The notes beneath the pieces are model-generated. The model saw only the letters and a list, made by a program, of their open reading frames with translations, was not told the origin of the DNA and ran no database searches. A DNA stretch of 44,333 nucleotides from CAYVTD01 sp964577665 (GTDB lineage: Bacteria > Bacteroidota > Ignavibacteria > Kapaibacteriales > UBA2268), in assembly GCA_964577665.1 (NCBI GenBank), contig CAZOBD010000011.1:1-44333 (forward strand), in the 5' to 3' direction. Positions 35,534 to 44,213 of the stretch are shown here, piece by piece. The position numbers were made by a program, and so were the translations under genes. Every line of letters begins with the position of its first letter. Position 1 is the stretch's first letter.

Positions 35534-37924
35534 CTATGCAGTTTTAAGTTCCTTAGGCTGTTCAGCCATATCAATCAAGCCCTCTATGTCGAGAATAAGT
35601 CCGATGCCGCCGTCGCCGAGAACCATACAGCCTGTAATGCCTTCAACTTTGCCGATGTAATCCGAGAGCGCTTTTATTACAGCCTGCTGCTGACCTACTA
35701 TTTCGTCGGCAAAAAGACAGACTTTCTTTTCGGCTGCTTCCACAATTATCAGAATACCTTTTGAAAGATCAGTACTGTCAGATTCTTCATTGAAAACTTC
35801 ATGCAGACGAATTATGGGAAGTATCTCTTCACGAACTTTCACAACTTCCAAGCCGTCCATAGTAATTGTTACATTCTCCGGGTTGGGCTTGAAAGATTCT
35901 CTGATGGCAAGCAGGGGAAGAGCGTAAATAGCTTCACCAAGCCGTATTACCATTGCTTCCATAATAGCTAATGTAAGCGGTATCCTCAGAGTAATTTTTG
36001 AACCTTTGCCGTATTGGCTTTGTATGTCAACACTTCCCCTGAGTTTTTCAATATTTTTCCTGACCACATCCATACCTACTCCTCTGCCGGAAATATCAGT
36101 TACCTCTTTGGCTGTGGAAAAACCCGGTTCAAATATAAGCATAAATACTTCCTTATCGCTCATATTATCAGGTTCGGTTTTCAATATCCCCTTTTCTTCG
36201 GCTTTTTGAAGTAATTTTTCCCTGCTGATTCCTGCGCCGTCGTCTTCTACACTTATTAATATCTCATTTCCTTCGTAAGAAGCGCTGAGTTTTACATTAC
36301 CTTCTTTATTCTTACCGTTTTTCTCTCGTACTTCGGGCAATTCCACGCCGTGGTCAATCGCATTTCTTAGAATATGTACCAGAGGATCGGAAATCTCGTC
36401 GATTACATTTTTATCCATTTCGGTTTCCTGACCGGAAACCGTAAGATTTACTTTTTTGTTCATTTTCAAAGAGACATCCCGCACCAGCCGTTTCATTTTA
36501 TTGAAAAGTCCTTCGAGAGGCATCATACGGATAGCCATTGAGATTTCCTGAAGATCGCGGGTGATTTTATTAAGCATGTTAGCAGACTTGGAAAAATTAG
36601 GTAAATCGAGTCCTTTCAAATCGGGATTTTGAGTAACCATTGTTTCAATAGTAATCAACTCGCCTACCATATCGAAAAGACGGTCTATCTTGTTTGTCTC
36701 TACTCGTATATCCTTTTTCTGAATAGTGGGTATAGCTGGTCCTGATGAAGGCTTTGAAGGAGATTTTGCTTTCATTGCAGCAGCCGGAGGTTCCGGTTTA
36801 TCCTGCTTCTTAGCTGCTTCCTGAGGTTTCTCTTCTGACTCTTCGGTTTGTTCCGGTATATCAAGTAACATTTTCTCCTGACCAGAAGTTTCAGCAGGCT
36901 TTTCAATTGTTTCGGTTTCTTGCACACTTTCTTTTTCATCCGGCTGTGCCGGTTCTTCAAATTTCAGATCATCCTTAATTTCTGATTCCGATGGAGCTTT
37001 CCCCATTTTAGAAATATCTTGAAGCCTCGTCCTTATCATCTCGACGTTGCTTAAAAGCACGGTAATAATGACCTCTTCAATGTCTAAATCGCCGCTGCGT
37101 ATGGAGTCCAAAATAGTTTCCATTTCCATGGATATTTCTTCGATCTGGCTGTAACCCATGAAGCCTGAATTTCCCTTCAGACTATGCACTGCGCCGAAGG
37201 TTTCCTGAACCATAGCCATATTATCGGGATTTTTTTCCAGCTCCATAAGATTGTGTTCTATTATATCAACCAGCTCATAAGAGTCATTCAGATATTGATC
37301 AAGCATCTCGCCGCCTATAATGCTTTCACTGTCTTTTTCAGAATCTTCCCGTTTATCTTCATCGTCAGTTTTGCTTTCATTTAGCTCTTCCGGCTTTGTT
37401 TCAGACTTGTCCTGTATTTCTTCCTCCGGCGGTACTGCTAAAGCATCTTCAGAGCTTGGCTCGGCTTCGGGTATTTCTTCTAAAACAGCCTCGCCTGAAT
37501 CGCCTTTAACAGTTTCGAGCATGTCTCGGATGATGAGTATCATGTTCTCCGCTTCTTCGGCACCGGACTCGTCGGTAAATTCCATGCTGACTCTTTCGAG
37601 CAAAGCTCTCAGAAAATCAAATGTCTGGTAAATAACGGTTATTGTCTCTTCGTTTTGCACACGGTTCTGGCGGCGCATTATATCCAGAAGGGTTTCGGCT
37701 TCATGAGTAACTTTATTGATTATCTTCATATCAAAGAAGCCGGAAAGTCCTTTTAATGTGTGGAAAACTCTGAAAATAGTATTAACCGATTCTGAATTAT
37801 CCTCATTACGAAGGTCTTCCACAATTGGCTCATTAGTGTCCAGAGAGTCAAATGCTTCTGATACAAAAGAACTTAACATCTCTCTGGTTTCTTGATCTAC
37901 CTGCTGGTTGTTTTCTTCACTCAT
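35534..37924 (-). CDS. cheA: CheA chemotaxis histidine kinase with two Hpt domains
   Basis: The protein has 796 residues. Hpt 1 (about 10-120) has VFHTLKGLSGFF with His55. An acidic linker (145-205) follows. Hpt 2 (about 206-305) has AVHSLKGNSGFMGY with His247. A second long Glu/Pro/Lys-rich linker (315-400) precedes the dimerisation domain (about 405-470). The ATPase has HILRNAIDHGVE (517-528), DDGAGI (561-566) and GRGVGMDVV (613-621). The C-terminal CheW-like domain (about 655-790) has YALPLLAIRESF. All catalytic motifs are intact and both Hpt domains keep the phospho-His. The classical P2 domain for CheY docking is not apparent. It is the first gene of the six-gene operon cheA-cheW-cheR-cheB-hybrid kinase-regulator. 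Confidence 0.96.
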   Translation of the reverse strand: MSEENNQQVDQETREMLSSFVSEAFDSLDTNEPIVEDLRNEDNSESVNTIFRVFHTLKGLSGFFDMKIINKVTHEAETLLDIMRRQNRVQNEETITVIYQTFDFLRALLERVSMEFTDESGAEEAENMILIIRDMLETVKGDSGEAVLEEIPEAEPSSEDALAVPPEEEIQDKSETKPEELNESKTDDEDKREDSEKDSESIIGGEMLDQYLNDSYELVDIIEHNLMELEKNPDNMAMVQETFGAVHSLKGNSGFMGYSQIEEISMEMETILDSIRSGDLDIEEVIITVLLSNVEMIRTRLQDISKMGKAPSESEIKDDLKFEEPAQPDEKESVQETETIEKPAETSGQEKMLLDIPEQTEESEEKPQEAAKKQDKPEPPAAAMKAKSPSKPSSGPAIPTIQKKDIRVETNKIDRLFDMVGELITIETMVTQNPDLKGLDLPNFSKSANMLNKITRDLQEISMAIRMMPLEGLFNKMKRLVRDVSLKMNKKVNLTVSGQETEMDKNVIDEISDPLVHILRNAIDHGVELPEVREKNGKNKEGNVKLSASYEGNEILISVEDDGAGISREKLLQKAEEKGILKTEPDNMSDKEVFMLIFEPGFSTAKEVTDISGRGVGMDVVRKNIEKLRGSVDIQSQYGKGSKITLRIPLTLAIMEAMVIRLGEAIYALPLLAIRESFKPNPENVTITMDGLEVVKVREEILPIIRLHEVFNEESDSTDLSKGILIIVEAAEKKVCLFADEIVGQQQAVIKALSDYIGKVEGITGCMVLGDGGIGLILDIEGLIDMAEQPKELKTA

Positions 37925-38161
37925 TTAATCAGATATTTTTTTTTATAATATTATTTGATTGTAAAGCAATTAAGATTGTTATTCTTAATTAATCAAAATA
38001 TAAAATTACAATCACTTAACAAAATATTTAAATTGCAATATTCAAGCCAAAATATTTTTGCCGTAAATACTCTTATTTTCAAAGATACTTTTATCCGGCA
38101 ATAATAATTCCTTAACTAATCAATTAATCAATAACAAAATTCAGCGAAATACCGTGGATGT

Positions 38162-39076
38162 TTATTTACAGTTTTTCTCAAGCATCTGAGCTGCCTGCGG
38201 ATATTTATACTCTTTGGCTTTTTTCCAGTCTGCGCAGGCACCTGTGCTGTCTCCCATGGCAAATCTCAGGCTCGCCCTGAAAAAATATGCAGGTCCGTTG
38301 CTGGGATACAGCTTTATAGCTTTGTTAAAACTTTCCATAGCCTTTTCAAACTGGCTGGTCTGCATATATATATAACCCATGCCCGTTATTGCTTCCACAT
38401 TATTCGGATCTGCTTTCAGCGCTTCTCCGAAATATTTCCGGGCTGTGTCAAAATCACTCATCTGAATGCTCATGCTGCCAATCCTTGAATATGCCATGGA
38501 TTTCTGCTGTTTAGGCTCCGGAGGAGTAAGACGGGCAATCTGTATCAAATCCTGAACGGCATTTTTCATCTGGTTTTTCTGGAGGTAAATATTGGAGCGC
38601 ATCTGGTATGCCTGCATAAAATTAGGATTCAGACTTATTGCTTTGGAAAAATCCTTAAGCGCTGCATCATGTTTATTCTGCCTTAATTTCGCAACTCCTC
38701 GTGTCTGGTAAAGATCTGGGATATTTGAATTAATCTCAATAGCCTTGTTCAGCAGCTTGATACCTTCGTCGATTTTTCCGCCGTCAAGCTGTTGCAGTGC
38801 TTTCTGATATGTCTTTTGAAGCTCAGGGCTTACCTGAGCATCTGGCGGCATCTCGGCGGGCTGCATTGCCTGCGGGTTCTGCTGTCCACCCTGAACCTGC
38901 ACCTGTCTTTCTGTTTTCTGTCTTTCTTTGCGTGCTTTTGCTGAGTCTTCTTCAAAAAAATCTTCCCCGAGTATTTCTTCCAAACTGGGCTTCTTTTCCT
39001 CTTCTTCACCGCAAGAAATAATAAGAGCCCCCGTCGTTAGTATTAAGAAAAGAACTATTATCGTTTTTAATCTCAT
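38162..39076 (-). CDS. TPR-repeat lipoprotein
   Basis: The protein has 304 residues. The signal peptide ends in the lipobox LIISC (Cys22). A charged and Gln/Pro-rich linker (25-85) is followed by about five to six tetratricopeptide repeats, for example LYQTRGVAKLRQNKHDAALKDF, AYQMRSNIYLQKNQMKNAVQDL, AYSRIGSMSIQMSDFDTARKYF, AITGMGYIYMQTSQFEKAMESF and AYFFRASLRFAMGDSTGACADW. The last has the G-D-x-x-G-A-C-x-D-W-x-K-A pattern common in Bacteroidota TPR lipoproteins. It is an envelope scaffold with unknown partner. It is transcribed in the same direction as the Che operon but separated from it by 237 bp, so it is probably independent. Confidence 0.88.
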   Translation of the reverse strand: MRLKTIIVLFLILTTGALIISCGEEEEKKPSLEEILGEDFFEEDSAKARKERQKTERQVQVQGGQQNPQAMQPAEMPPDAQVSPELQKTYQKALQQLDGGKIDEGIKLLNKAIEINSNIPDLYQTRGVAKLRQNKHDAALKDFSKAISLNPNFMQAYQMRSNIYLQKNQMKNAVQDLIQIARLTPPEPKQQKSMAYSRIGSMSIQMSDFDTARKYFGEALKADPNNVEAITGMGYIYMQTSQFEKAMESFNKAIKLYPSNGPAYFFRASLRFAMGDSTGACADWKKAKEYKYPQAAQMLEKNCK

Positions 39077-39200
39077 TTTTTTATGCCTTAAATTTTATTG
39101 AAAATATGTTTATTGTCAAATTTGTTATAATAATTTAGCAATTTAATCTATTTTAATTAAATTTTAAAATGAATATTGTCAGAAATCGACTTTTGATGAA

Positions 39201-39602
39201 ATGAATAAAAAATTGAACTTTATGCAAAAAGACGAAGACTGGAAATGGCGCTGCAGGATGGCTGAAAGACTTGCAGAGAACATACAGCCAAAACGTTTCG
39301 GTGTAAAAGCTGTCTATCTGATAGGTTCTGCAAAAAATGCCGGTGCGGGACCTGAAAGCGATATTGATTTGCTGGTGCATTTTGAGGGCAGCAAGCAGCA
39401 AAAGACGCTGCTGGAAACATGGCTTGAAGGGTGGAGCTTATGTCTGGATGAGATAAATTTTGAAAAAACTGGAAAAAGAACCGGCGGACTGCTCGATTTA
39501 CATTTCATCACCGATAAAGATATTGAAAACAGGGAATGCTTTGCACTTAAGATCAATTCTGTTGACGATCCTGCCAGAAAGCTTAAGTTGAAACACACAT
39601 GA
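39201..39602 (+). CDS. Stand-alone nucleotidyltransferase-fold protein
   Basis: The protein has 133 residues with the signature GSAKNAGAGPESDIDLLVHF (GSX10DXD), so the polymerase-beta-like nucleotidyltransferase core is intact. The remainder (WLEGWSLCLDEINFEKTGKR, GGLLDLHFITDKDI, ALKINSVDDPARKLKL) resembles, from memory, the nucleotidyltransferase module found at the C-terminus of some PEP-synthase-like proteins rather than MntA. No HEPN partner is adjacent, unlike the mntA-hepT pair at 3111. Its 3' end runs straight into an interspersed repeat. The substrate is unknown; it could be the relic of a larger fusion protein or a functional stand-alone enzyme. Confidence 0.72.
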   Translation: MNKKLNFMQKDEDWKWRCRMAERLAENIQPKRFGVKAVYLIGSAKNAGAGPESDIDLLVHFEGSKQQKTLLETWLEGWSLCLDEINFEKTGKRTGGLLDLHFITDKDIENRECFALKINSVDDPARKLKLKHT

Positions 39603-39779
39603 TTATGAAAAACACTCAAGGGGATGATTATTTCAAATTTCTGAAATTTCATTGATGTCATTCCGGCTGGAGCGAAGTTGAATGCCGAAATCTCACGTTA
39701 GGGAGAACACACCCGTTTTATCCCCTCTCAAGAGGGGATATTCATCCGTAAGATTAAGCATCAAGTTCGGAATGACAAA
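39601..39779. repeat. Mosaic of interspersed repeats
   Basis: It starts with CACTCAAGGGGATGATTATT, as at 11780. There follow an element from GTCATTCCGGC to GTTCGGAATGAC, and inside it an ATCCCCTCTC/GAGAGGGGAT-like hairpin (TCCCCTCTCAAGAGGGGA). It is non-coding and ends about 60 bp before the metallophosphoesterase gene. Confidence 0.8.
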
Positions 39780-39838
39780 ATTCATGTTTTTCTAATATAA
39801 ATAATGAAAGAAATCAACGATAACAAGGAGACAGAATA

Positions 39839-40675
39839 ATGCTGTGTTTTTTTGCAAGCGACCTTCACGGCAAAGAAGATAGATATATAAAACTTTTCAT
39901 CCGGGTTAAGCAGAAAATGCCTGCAGCGGTTTTTCTGGGAGGCGACCTTTTGCCACATTCCTACGGAGGTACAAGTGATTTTATTCATGATTTTCTCAGG
40001 GGAGAAACAAAAAAACTGAAAACTGATATGGGTACTGACTACCCTGCTTTTTTTATCATATTGGGAAACGATGACCCAAAAGTTACCGAAAAGGATTTTT
40101 TACGGTATGATAATGAATTGTGGTATTATTCACATTCCAGAAAACTTGATTTTGAGGGTTTTAAAATAATCGGTTATTCTTATGTTCCTCCCAGCCCATT
40201 CAGGCTGAAAGACTGGGAAAAATATGACGTATCCCGATTCACCGATCCCGGCTGTATTCCGCCTGAAAACGGCATCCACACAGTCAGCACAGACTTGAAA
40301 AAGCTTCAATGGGAGACAATTGCCAAAGACATTAACAAGCTTTCCAAAAATATTGACATGAGAAAATCTGTCTGGCTTTTTCACTCCCCTCCATACCAGA
40401 CAAAACTCGACAGAGCTGACCTCGACGGAAAATCTGTTGATCATGCCCCTTTGGATGTTCATGTCGGCAGCATAGCTGTCAAAAGGCTTATAGAAAAGAA
40501 ACAACCCTTGATTACCATGCACGGACACATTCACGAGTCAACCCGTCTTACAGGGGAATGGAAAGAAAGAATAGGCAAAACCTACTCTTTTCAAGCAGCT
40601 CACGATAAAAGCGAGCTGTCTCTTATTGAGTTCAATCTTCATCATCCGGAGAATTCAACGAGATTTCTCATCTAA
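39839..40675 (+). CDS. Calcineurin-like metallophosphoesterase
   Basis: The protein has 278 residues. Metal-binding motifs occur in order: FFASDLHGK (D-x-H), FLGGDLLPHS (GD), IILGNDDP (GN-D in place of GNHD), WLFHSPPY (H), and TMHGHIHES (GHxH). The Asn-Asp-Asp variant of GNH(D/E) is common in a subgroup of these enzymes. It is cytoplasmic, with no signal peptide. It hydrolyses phosphomono- or diesters; the substrate is not evident. The ribosome-binding site AAGGAG lies 8-9 nt before the start. Both flanks are interspersed repeats, so there is no informative operon. Confidence 0.88.
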   Translation: MLCFFASDLHGKEDRYIKLFIRVKQKMPAAVFLGGDLLPHSYGGTSDFIHDFLRGETKKLKTDMGTDYPAFFIILGNDDPKVTEKDFLRYDNELWYYSHSRKLDFEGFKIIGYSYVPPSPFRLKDWEKYDVSRFTDPGCIPPENGIHTVSTDLKKLQWETIAKDINKLSKNIDMRKSVWLFHSPPYQTKLDRADLDGKSVDHAPLDVHVGSIAVKRLIEKKQPLITMHGHIHESTRLTGEWKERIGKTYSFQAAHDKSELSLIEFNLHHPENSTRFLI

Positions 40676-40909
40676 AATATCAATTCTGTTTTTATTTAAA
40701 CAAGATGTCGGACATCTGAAAATCAAAAATTGTCCCCTATTGAGAGGGGATTAAGGGGTGTGTTTCTCATTCGTGAGATTCCTTGGGCAAGTGCGGAATG
40801 ACAAGATCTGTCTTTTTTGAAGTATAAAATAAACAGATGAAAAAAGATGTCCAACATCTCGCAGATGTTGGACATCTGAAACGGATAATAAAAATAAACA
40901 GACGAAACA
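40676..40909. repeat. Interspersed repeats up to the second scaffold gap
   Basis: It contains a half palindrome AGATGTCGGACATCT (near 40704), a TCCCCTATTGAGAGGGGA hairpin, a GTGCGGAATGACA terminus, and the full palindrome at 40845-40877 preceded and followed by AAATAAACAGA. I see no gene. Confidence 0.82.
40845..40877. repeat. Interspersed 33-bp palindrome, third copy
   Basis: Arms AGATGTCCAACATCT and AGATGTTGGACATCT surround CGC. The trailing CTGAAACGG and AAATAAACAGACGAAACA run directly into the N gap. Confidence 0.93.
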
Positions 40910-41009
40910 NNNNNNNNNNNNNNNNNNNNNNNNNNNNNNNNNNNNNNNNNNNNNNNNNNNNNNNNNNNNNNNNNNNNNNNNNNNNNNNNNNNNNNNNNNN
41001 NNNNNNNNN
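40910..41009. other. Scaffold gap of 100 N
   Basis: Exactly 100 N. The left edge ends in an interspersed repeat and the right edge lies inside the slipin coding sequence, so the 3' end of slipin and some repeat sequence are missing. Confidence 0.98.
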
Positions 41010-41569
41010 GCATTGATAACTTTTGAACGTCTCTCTCTTTCTGCTTCTGCCTGACGAGCCATAGCCCGCTGCATTTCAAGCGGGAGGTCTATCTGCTTAA
41101 CTTCTACGCTGGAAACTTTTATTCCCCAAGGCTCGGTATGGTCGTCTATTATCTGCTGGAGCCTCTGGTTTATTTTATCTCTTTCAGCAAGAAGCTCGTC
41201 AAGGTCGCTCTGGCCGCAAATACTGCGGAGAGTGGTCTGGGCTATCTGATTTGTGGCAAAAAGATAATTCTCCACTTCGACGATGGCTCTTTCCGGATTT
41301 AAAACTCGGAAATAAAGCACGGCATTGACTTTTACCGATACGTTATCACGGGTAATAATATCCTGCGGCTGGACATCCATTGCGATGGTACGAAGTCCTA
41401 CTTTTACCATCTTATCGATAAAAGGTATCAGGATAATCAGCCCGGGGCCTTTTGCACCTACAAGCCTTCCCAGACGAAAAACAACGGCTCTTTCATATTC
41501 ACGCATGATGCGGATCATTGAAAAGAGTATAAATACAATTATGGCAAGAAGTATTACGGTTGCCGGCAT
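41010..41569 (-). CDS. Slipin (stomatin/SPFH family), 3' end lost in the gap
   Basis: About 186 residues are visible. An N-terminal membrane anchor (VILLAIIVFILFSMI) is followed by the SPFH domain: YERAVVFRLGRLVGAKGPGL, MDVQPQDIITRDNVSVKVNA, VLYFRVLNPERAIVEVENY, TTLRSICGQSDLDELLAERD, and GIKVSSVEVKQIDLPLEMQRAMARQAEAERERR, just before the gap. Slipins usually have about 250-270 residues, so some 70 are missing. It starts 31 bp after the NfeD protease gene, the standard pair in which NfeD cleaves slipin and the two act in membrane microdomain quality control. Any apparent continuation past the gap reads into repeat DNA and is not part of the gene. Confidence 0.92.
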
Positions 41570-41600
41570 AAGCTCCTCCTTTAGAATAGTTAAAAAATAC

Positions 41601-42893
41601 TCAACTGATTTTTGGTTTTACTTTGATAGTTAAATACTGTGAAGAAATGACTTCGACTTCCTGACCCGGTGTAATCTCTTCATCTGCTTCAGCAGTCCAG
41701 ATTTCACCGTGAGTTTTCACTTTTCCTTTTTGACCCGGCGCTATTGCCGTTATTGCAATCCCGCTTTCTCCAAGCATTGCATCGCTGCCGGATGCCCCTT
41801 TGCGAAACTGCGCCTTTAGCCCAAGTCCGATAACTACAAGGAAAAATAATATAGTTACCACCGAAGCAGTAATTATGACCGATAAAGAGATTTCCATGAA
41901 TTCCATAGGCGAATCAATCAGCATTGTGGAACCTAATATGAATGAAACGATCCCGCTAATCGTCAGCAGACCGTAACTTGTTATTTTTATTTCCAATATA
42001 AACAAAACTACCGCTAAAATCATCAGCGCCAGCCCCGCCAGATTTATCGGAAGAAGCTGCAGAGAATATGCAGCCAGTACTGCAGAGATTCCCCCCACTA
42101 CTCCCGGAAATATCGAGCCGGGATTATAAAGCTCGAACATTATTCCGTACATTGCGAGCAATATTAATATATATGCTACATTGGGATTGCTGATGAAAGC
42201 CATTAATTTGTCTTTCCAGCTCATGTGCTTGTCAATTATTTCCCTGCCGGATGTGCGCAAAGTCATTGTTGCGGAAGCTGTTTCCACGCTTAAGCCGTCA
42301 GCCATCTTTAAAAGAGAATCCGCCGTCGGAGAAATAAAGTCTATCGCTCCTGCCTGCAAAGCTTCGTTCTCTGTTGCACTTATGCTTTCCCTTACTGCCT
42401 GCTCTGCCCAGTCTTCGTTCTTCCTGCGCTTCTGTGCTATGCTCCGTATGAACGCTGCCGCATCGTTGGTTACCTTATCGAACATGGCGCTCGCCGAATC
42501 GCTCTCGCCGCCGAGCCCTACCGGATGTGCCGCCCCGATATTTGTGCCGGGCGCCATCGCTGCTACGTTCGCCGCAAGCGTTATGAACACCCCCGCAGAG
42601 CCTGCTCGAGCGCCGCCGGGCGCTACGTAAACTATTACCGGCACTTCCGATTTATAAATGAACTTAACTATATCACGCGTTGATTCAAGAAGTCCGCCGG
42701 GAGTGTTTAATTCTATCAAAAGGGCATCTGCATTCTGTTCTTCGGCGCTTTTTATCCCGTTTTCTATGTATGAAGACGTCGCAGGGCTTATTGCGCCGTC
42801 CACAACTATACGGAGTACCTTCCCGTAAGCCGTTAGTTGCAGCAGATTTACTAATAATAAGGTCAGAATTGTATTTATTAACAGCTTTTTCAT
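41601..42893 (-). CDS. NfeD long form: membrane-bound ClpP-like serine protease
   Basis: The protein has 430 residues from the ATG ending at 42893 (signal peptide MKKLLINTILTLLLVNLLQL); an ATG at 42914 adds seven residues. The ClpP-class protease domain has LLIELNTPGGLLESTRDIV, the Ser in GGARAGSAGVFITLA (residue 99 from this start) and the Lys in FDKVTNDAAAFIR (140). The 41-residue spacing is the same as in the archaeal homologue PH1510. It is followed by four or five transmembrane helices (NVAYILILLAMYGIMFELYNPG to VVTILFFLVVIGLG) and a C-terminal OB-fold NfeD domain (MLGESGIAITAIAPGQKGKVK). It is paired with slipin downstream. The protease domain lies outside the cytoplasm. Confidence 0.93.
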   Translation of the reverse strand: MKKLLINTILTLLLVNLLQLTAYGKVLRIVVDGAISPATSSYIENGIKSAEEQNADALLIELNTPGGLLESTRDIVKFIYKSEVPVIVYVAPGGARAGSAGVFITLAANVAAMAPGTNIGAAHPVGLGGESDSASAMFDKVTNDAAAFIRSIAQKRRKNEDWAEQAVRESISATENEALQAGAIDFISPTADSLLKMADGLSVETASATMTLRTSGREIIDKHMSWKDKLMAFISNPNVAYILILLAMYGIMFELYNPGSIFPGVVGGISAVLAAYSLQLLPINLAGLALMILAVVLFILEIKITSYGLLTISGIVSFILGSTMLIDSPMEFMEISLSVIITASVVTILFFLVVIGLGLKAQFRKGASGSDAMLGESGIAITAIAPGQKGKVKTHGEIWTAEADEEITPGQEVEVISSQYLTIKVKPKIS

Positions 42894-43039
42894 ATATATA
42901 TTCCGGCAAAACATATTTCCTATAATATAAATAAATTTACGGATTAAAACTAATATATTTTTGAATTGTTTAAATTAACTTTTGCATAATATTAAAAAGC
43001 TTCTTGAAGCCTTTTACAAATATCCGTGTCCCCGCTCTC

Positions 43040-43095
43040 AATTTTCAATTTCCAATTTCCAATTTTCAGTGAATTTTCAAGCCTCAATTTTCAAT
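43040..43095. repeat. CAATTTTC/CAATTTCC short tandem run
   Basis: Irregular tandem copies of CAATTTTC and CAATTTCC (units of 7-8 bp) in the intergenic region. Confidence 0.8.
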
Positions 43096-43101
43096 GATTA
43101 T

Positions 43102-43119
43102 TTGCTTCTAAGTTCCGTA
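43102..43119. repeat. Solo copy of the array-2 repeat word
   Basis: TTGCTTCTAAGTTCCGTA differs by one missing C from the array unit TTGCCTTCTAAGTTCCGTA. It lies about 95 bp beyond the stop of FN3 paralogue 2, so that gene has this word on both sides. Confidence 0.85.
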
Positions 43120-43214
43120 TTACCATATTTAAATAATATAAAACCCTTTCCAAACAGAGCAATCGCTCTTCCAACCAAATTATTAATTATTAATTCTTAA
43201 TTATTAATTAAAAA

Positions 43215-44159
43215 TTACGCCGGATGAATACTTACAGCCAGTTCATCGCTCCATTCGCCCGGTCCTTTATCGTTTACGCCCCGCACACGATAGAGCCAGT
43301 CTCCCTCACCCGGGTCATGAACAGCCTCAGTCGCAGGTCCGTCGTAAGCAAGCGTCCATTCGCCTGATTCATCATCTAATCTGTACTCCAATTGATATGT
43401 ATCGGAAGCCATATTGAGCAGCCAGCTTGCTGTAAAGGTCGGCATATCGTATTCGAGCCCCTGAATTTTGCCGGGTTTGCCTCCTTCACCTTCGGGATAA
43501 AGCAAATACATCTGTTGCTTTGTATAATTAGCGGCATAAACCTGCTTTGAAGAAGCGGAAATCTTCTTCATATACTCCCAAACGGCATTATAAGCGGTTA
43601 CGCGCTGCTCCGTACGAAGGCGGATTTGCTGCTTAAGGTCTTCCTGCGCCTCATTAGCATCGTAAAGCGCCTCCCCATAGGTTTCCAGCTTATCAATTTC
43701 CGTCTGCACGAATCCCAAAGCAATTAAATCGGCATTATAATCGACAGAATTTGCCTTCCGATAGGCGAGCTGCATCAAATCATACATTTTTGTCTGCGAA
43801 CTTCTTACTCTATCGTATTTTTTAAGTCCGAAAAGGTCCTGCTTAGCGGGTGAATCGGGGAAAAGAAGTTTAACATAGCTTGCCATAAGCATAAATTGAA
43901 CTCTACAATCTTCCATTGCCGCCAAAACATCTTCGGTAAGCACCTTAAGCTCTAAAGCTTCCTCATCGGCAGTGGGCAAATCTTGTGCATCATCGATTGC
44001 CGTTTGAAAATCAGCGGAAAAAGGGTCATCTAAAGGAATATAAAGCGCAATAAAATCAGCTTTATCTCCTTCAAAAAGGTTTCGCATTGTTTGCGCCTGC
44101 TCGAGCATCAAATCATCAGATTTTACATATTCTCTTCTCTTTTGAACTGCCTTTGCCAT
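43215..44159 (-). CDS. Helical-bundle / fibronectin type III protein, paralogue 2
   Basis: The protein has 314 residues, the same length as the paralogue at 20124-21068, with no signal peptide. It starts basic (MAKAVQKRREYVKSDDLM), has a helical region to about residue 215 and a C-terminal FN3-like domain (KPGKIQGLEYDMPTFTASW, YQLEYRLDDESGEW, YRVRGVNDKGPGEWSDELAV). Regions alignable with paralogue 1 include GFVQTEIDKLE, YNAVWEYM, YAANYTKQQMYLLYP and the closing WSDE. AAAGGAG lies 7-8 nt before the ATG and fixes the start, although the frame stays open upstream into the repeat array. The array begins 54 bp before the start codon. The two proteins form a family I cannot assign to a described function. 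Confidence 0.82.
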   Translation of the reverse strand: MAKAVQKRREYVKSDDLMLEQAQTMRNLFEGDKADFIALYIPLDDPFSADFQTAIDDAQDLPTADEEALELKVLTEDVLAAMEDCRVQFMLMASYVKLLFPDSPAKQDLFGLKKYDRVRSSQTKMYDLMQLAYRKANSVDYNADLIALGFVQTEIDKLETYGEALYDANEAQEDLKQQIRLRTEQRVTAYNAVWEYMKKISASSKQVYAANYTKQQMYLLYPEGEGGKPGKIQGLEYDMPTFTASWLLNMASDTYQLEYRLDDESGEWTLAYDGPATEAVHDPGEGDWLYRVRGVNDKGPGEWSDELAVSIHPA

Positions 44160-44213
44160 AATATTCTCCTTTAAATATAAATAATATATGTTAATTACAT
44201 TATAATTATATTT

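Larger units (their letters stand above)
42915..43214. other. Low-complexity intergenic region
   Basis: No gene is seen. It contains promoter-side sequence of the NfeD gene, a TTTCCAATTTCCAATTTTCA run (about 43040-43095), a solo copy of the array-2 repeat word (43102-43119), and an AT-only inverted repeat (ATTAATTATTAATT and its complement) at about 43178-43215. Confidence 0.7.

Noticed and set aside
40723..41009. Apparent continuation of the slipin frame through the N run into downstream sequence
   Set aside because: The bases past the gap are interspersed repeat DNA, and the frame across 100 placeholder N has no meaning.
42894..42914. Earlier ATG of the NfeD gene
   Set aside because: Not excluded, but AGGA lies only 3 nt before it, and the signal peptide reads best from the ATG at 42893.
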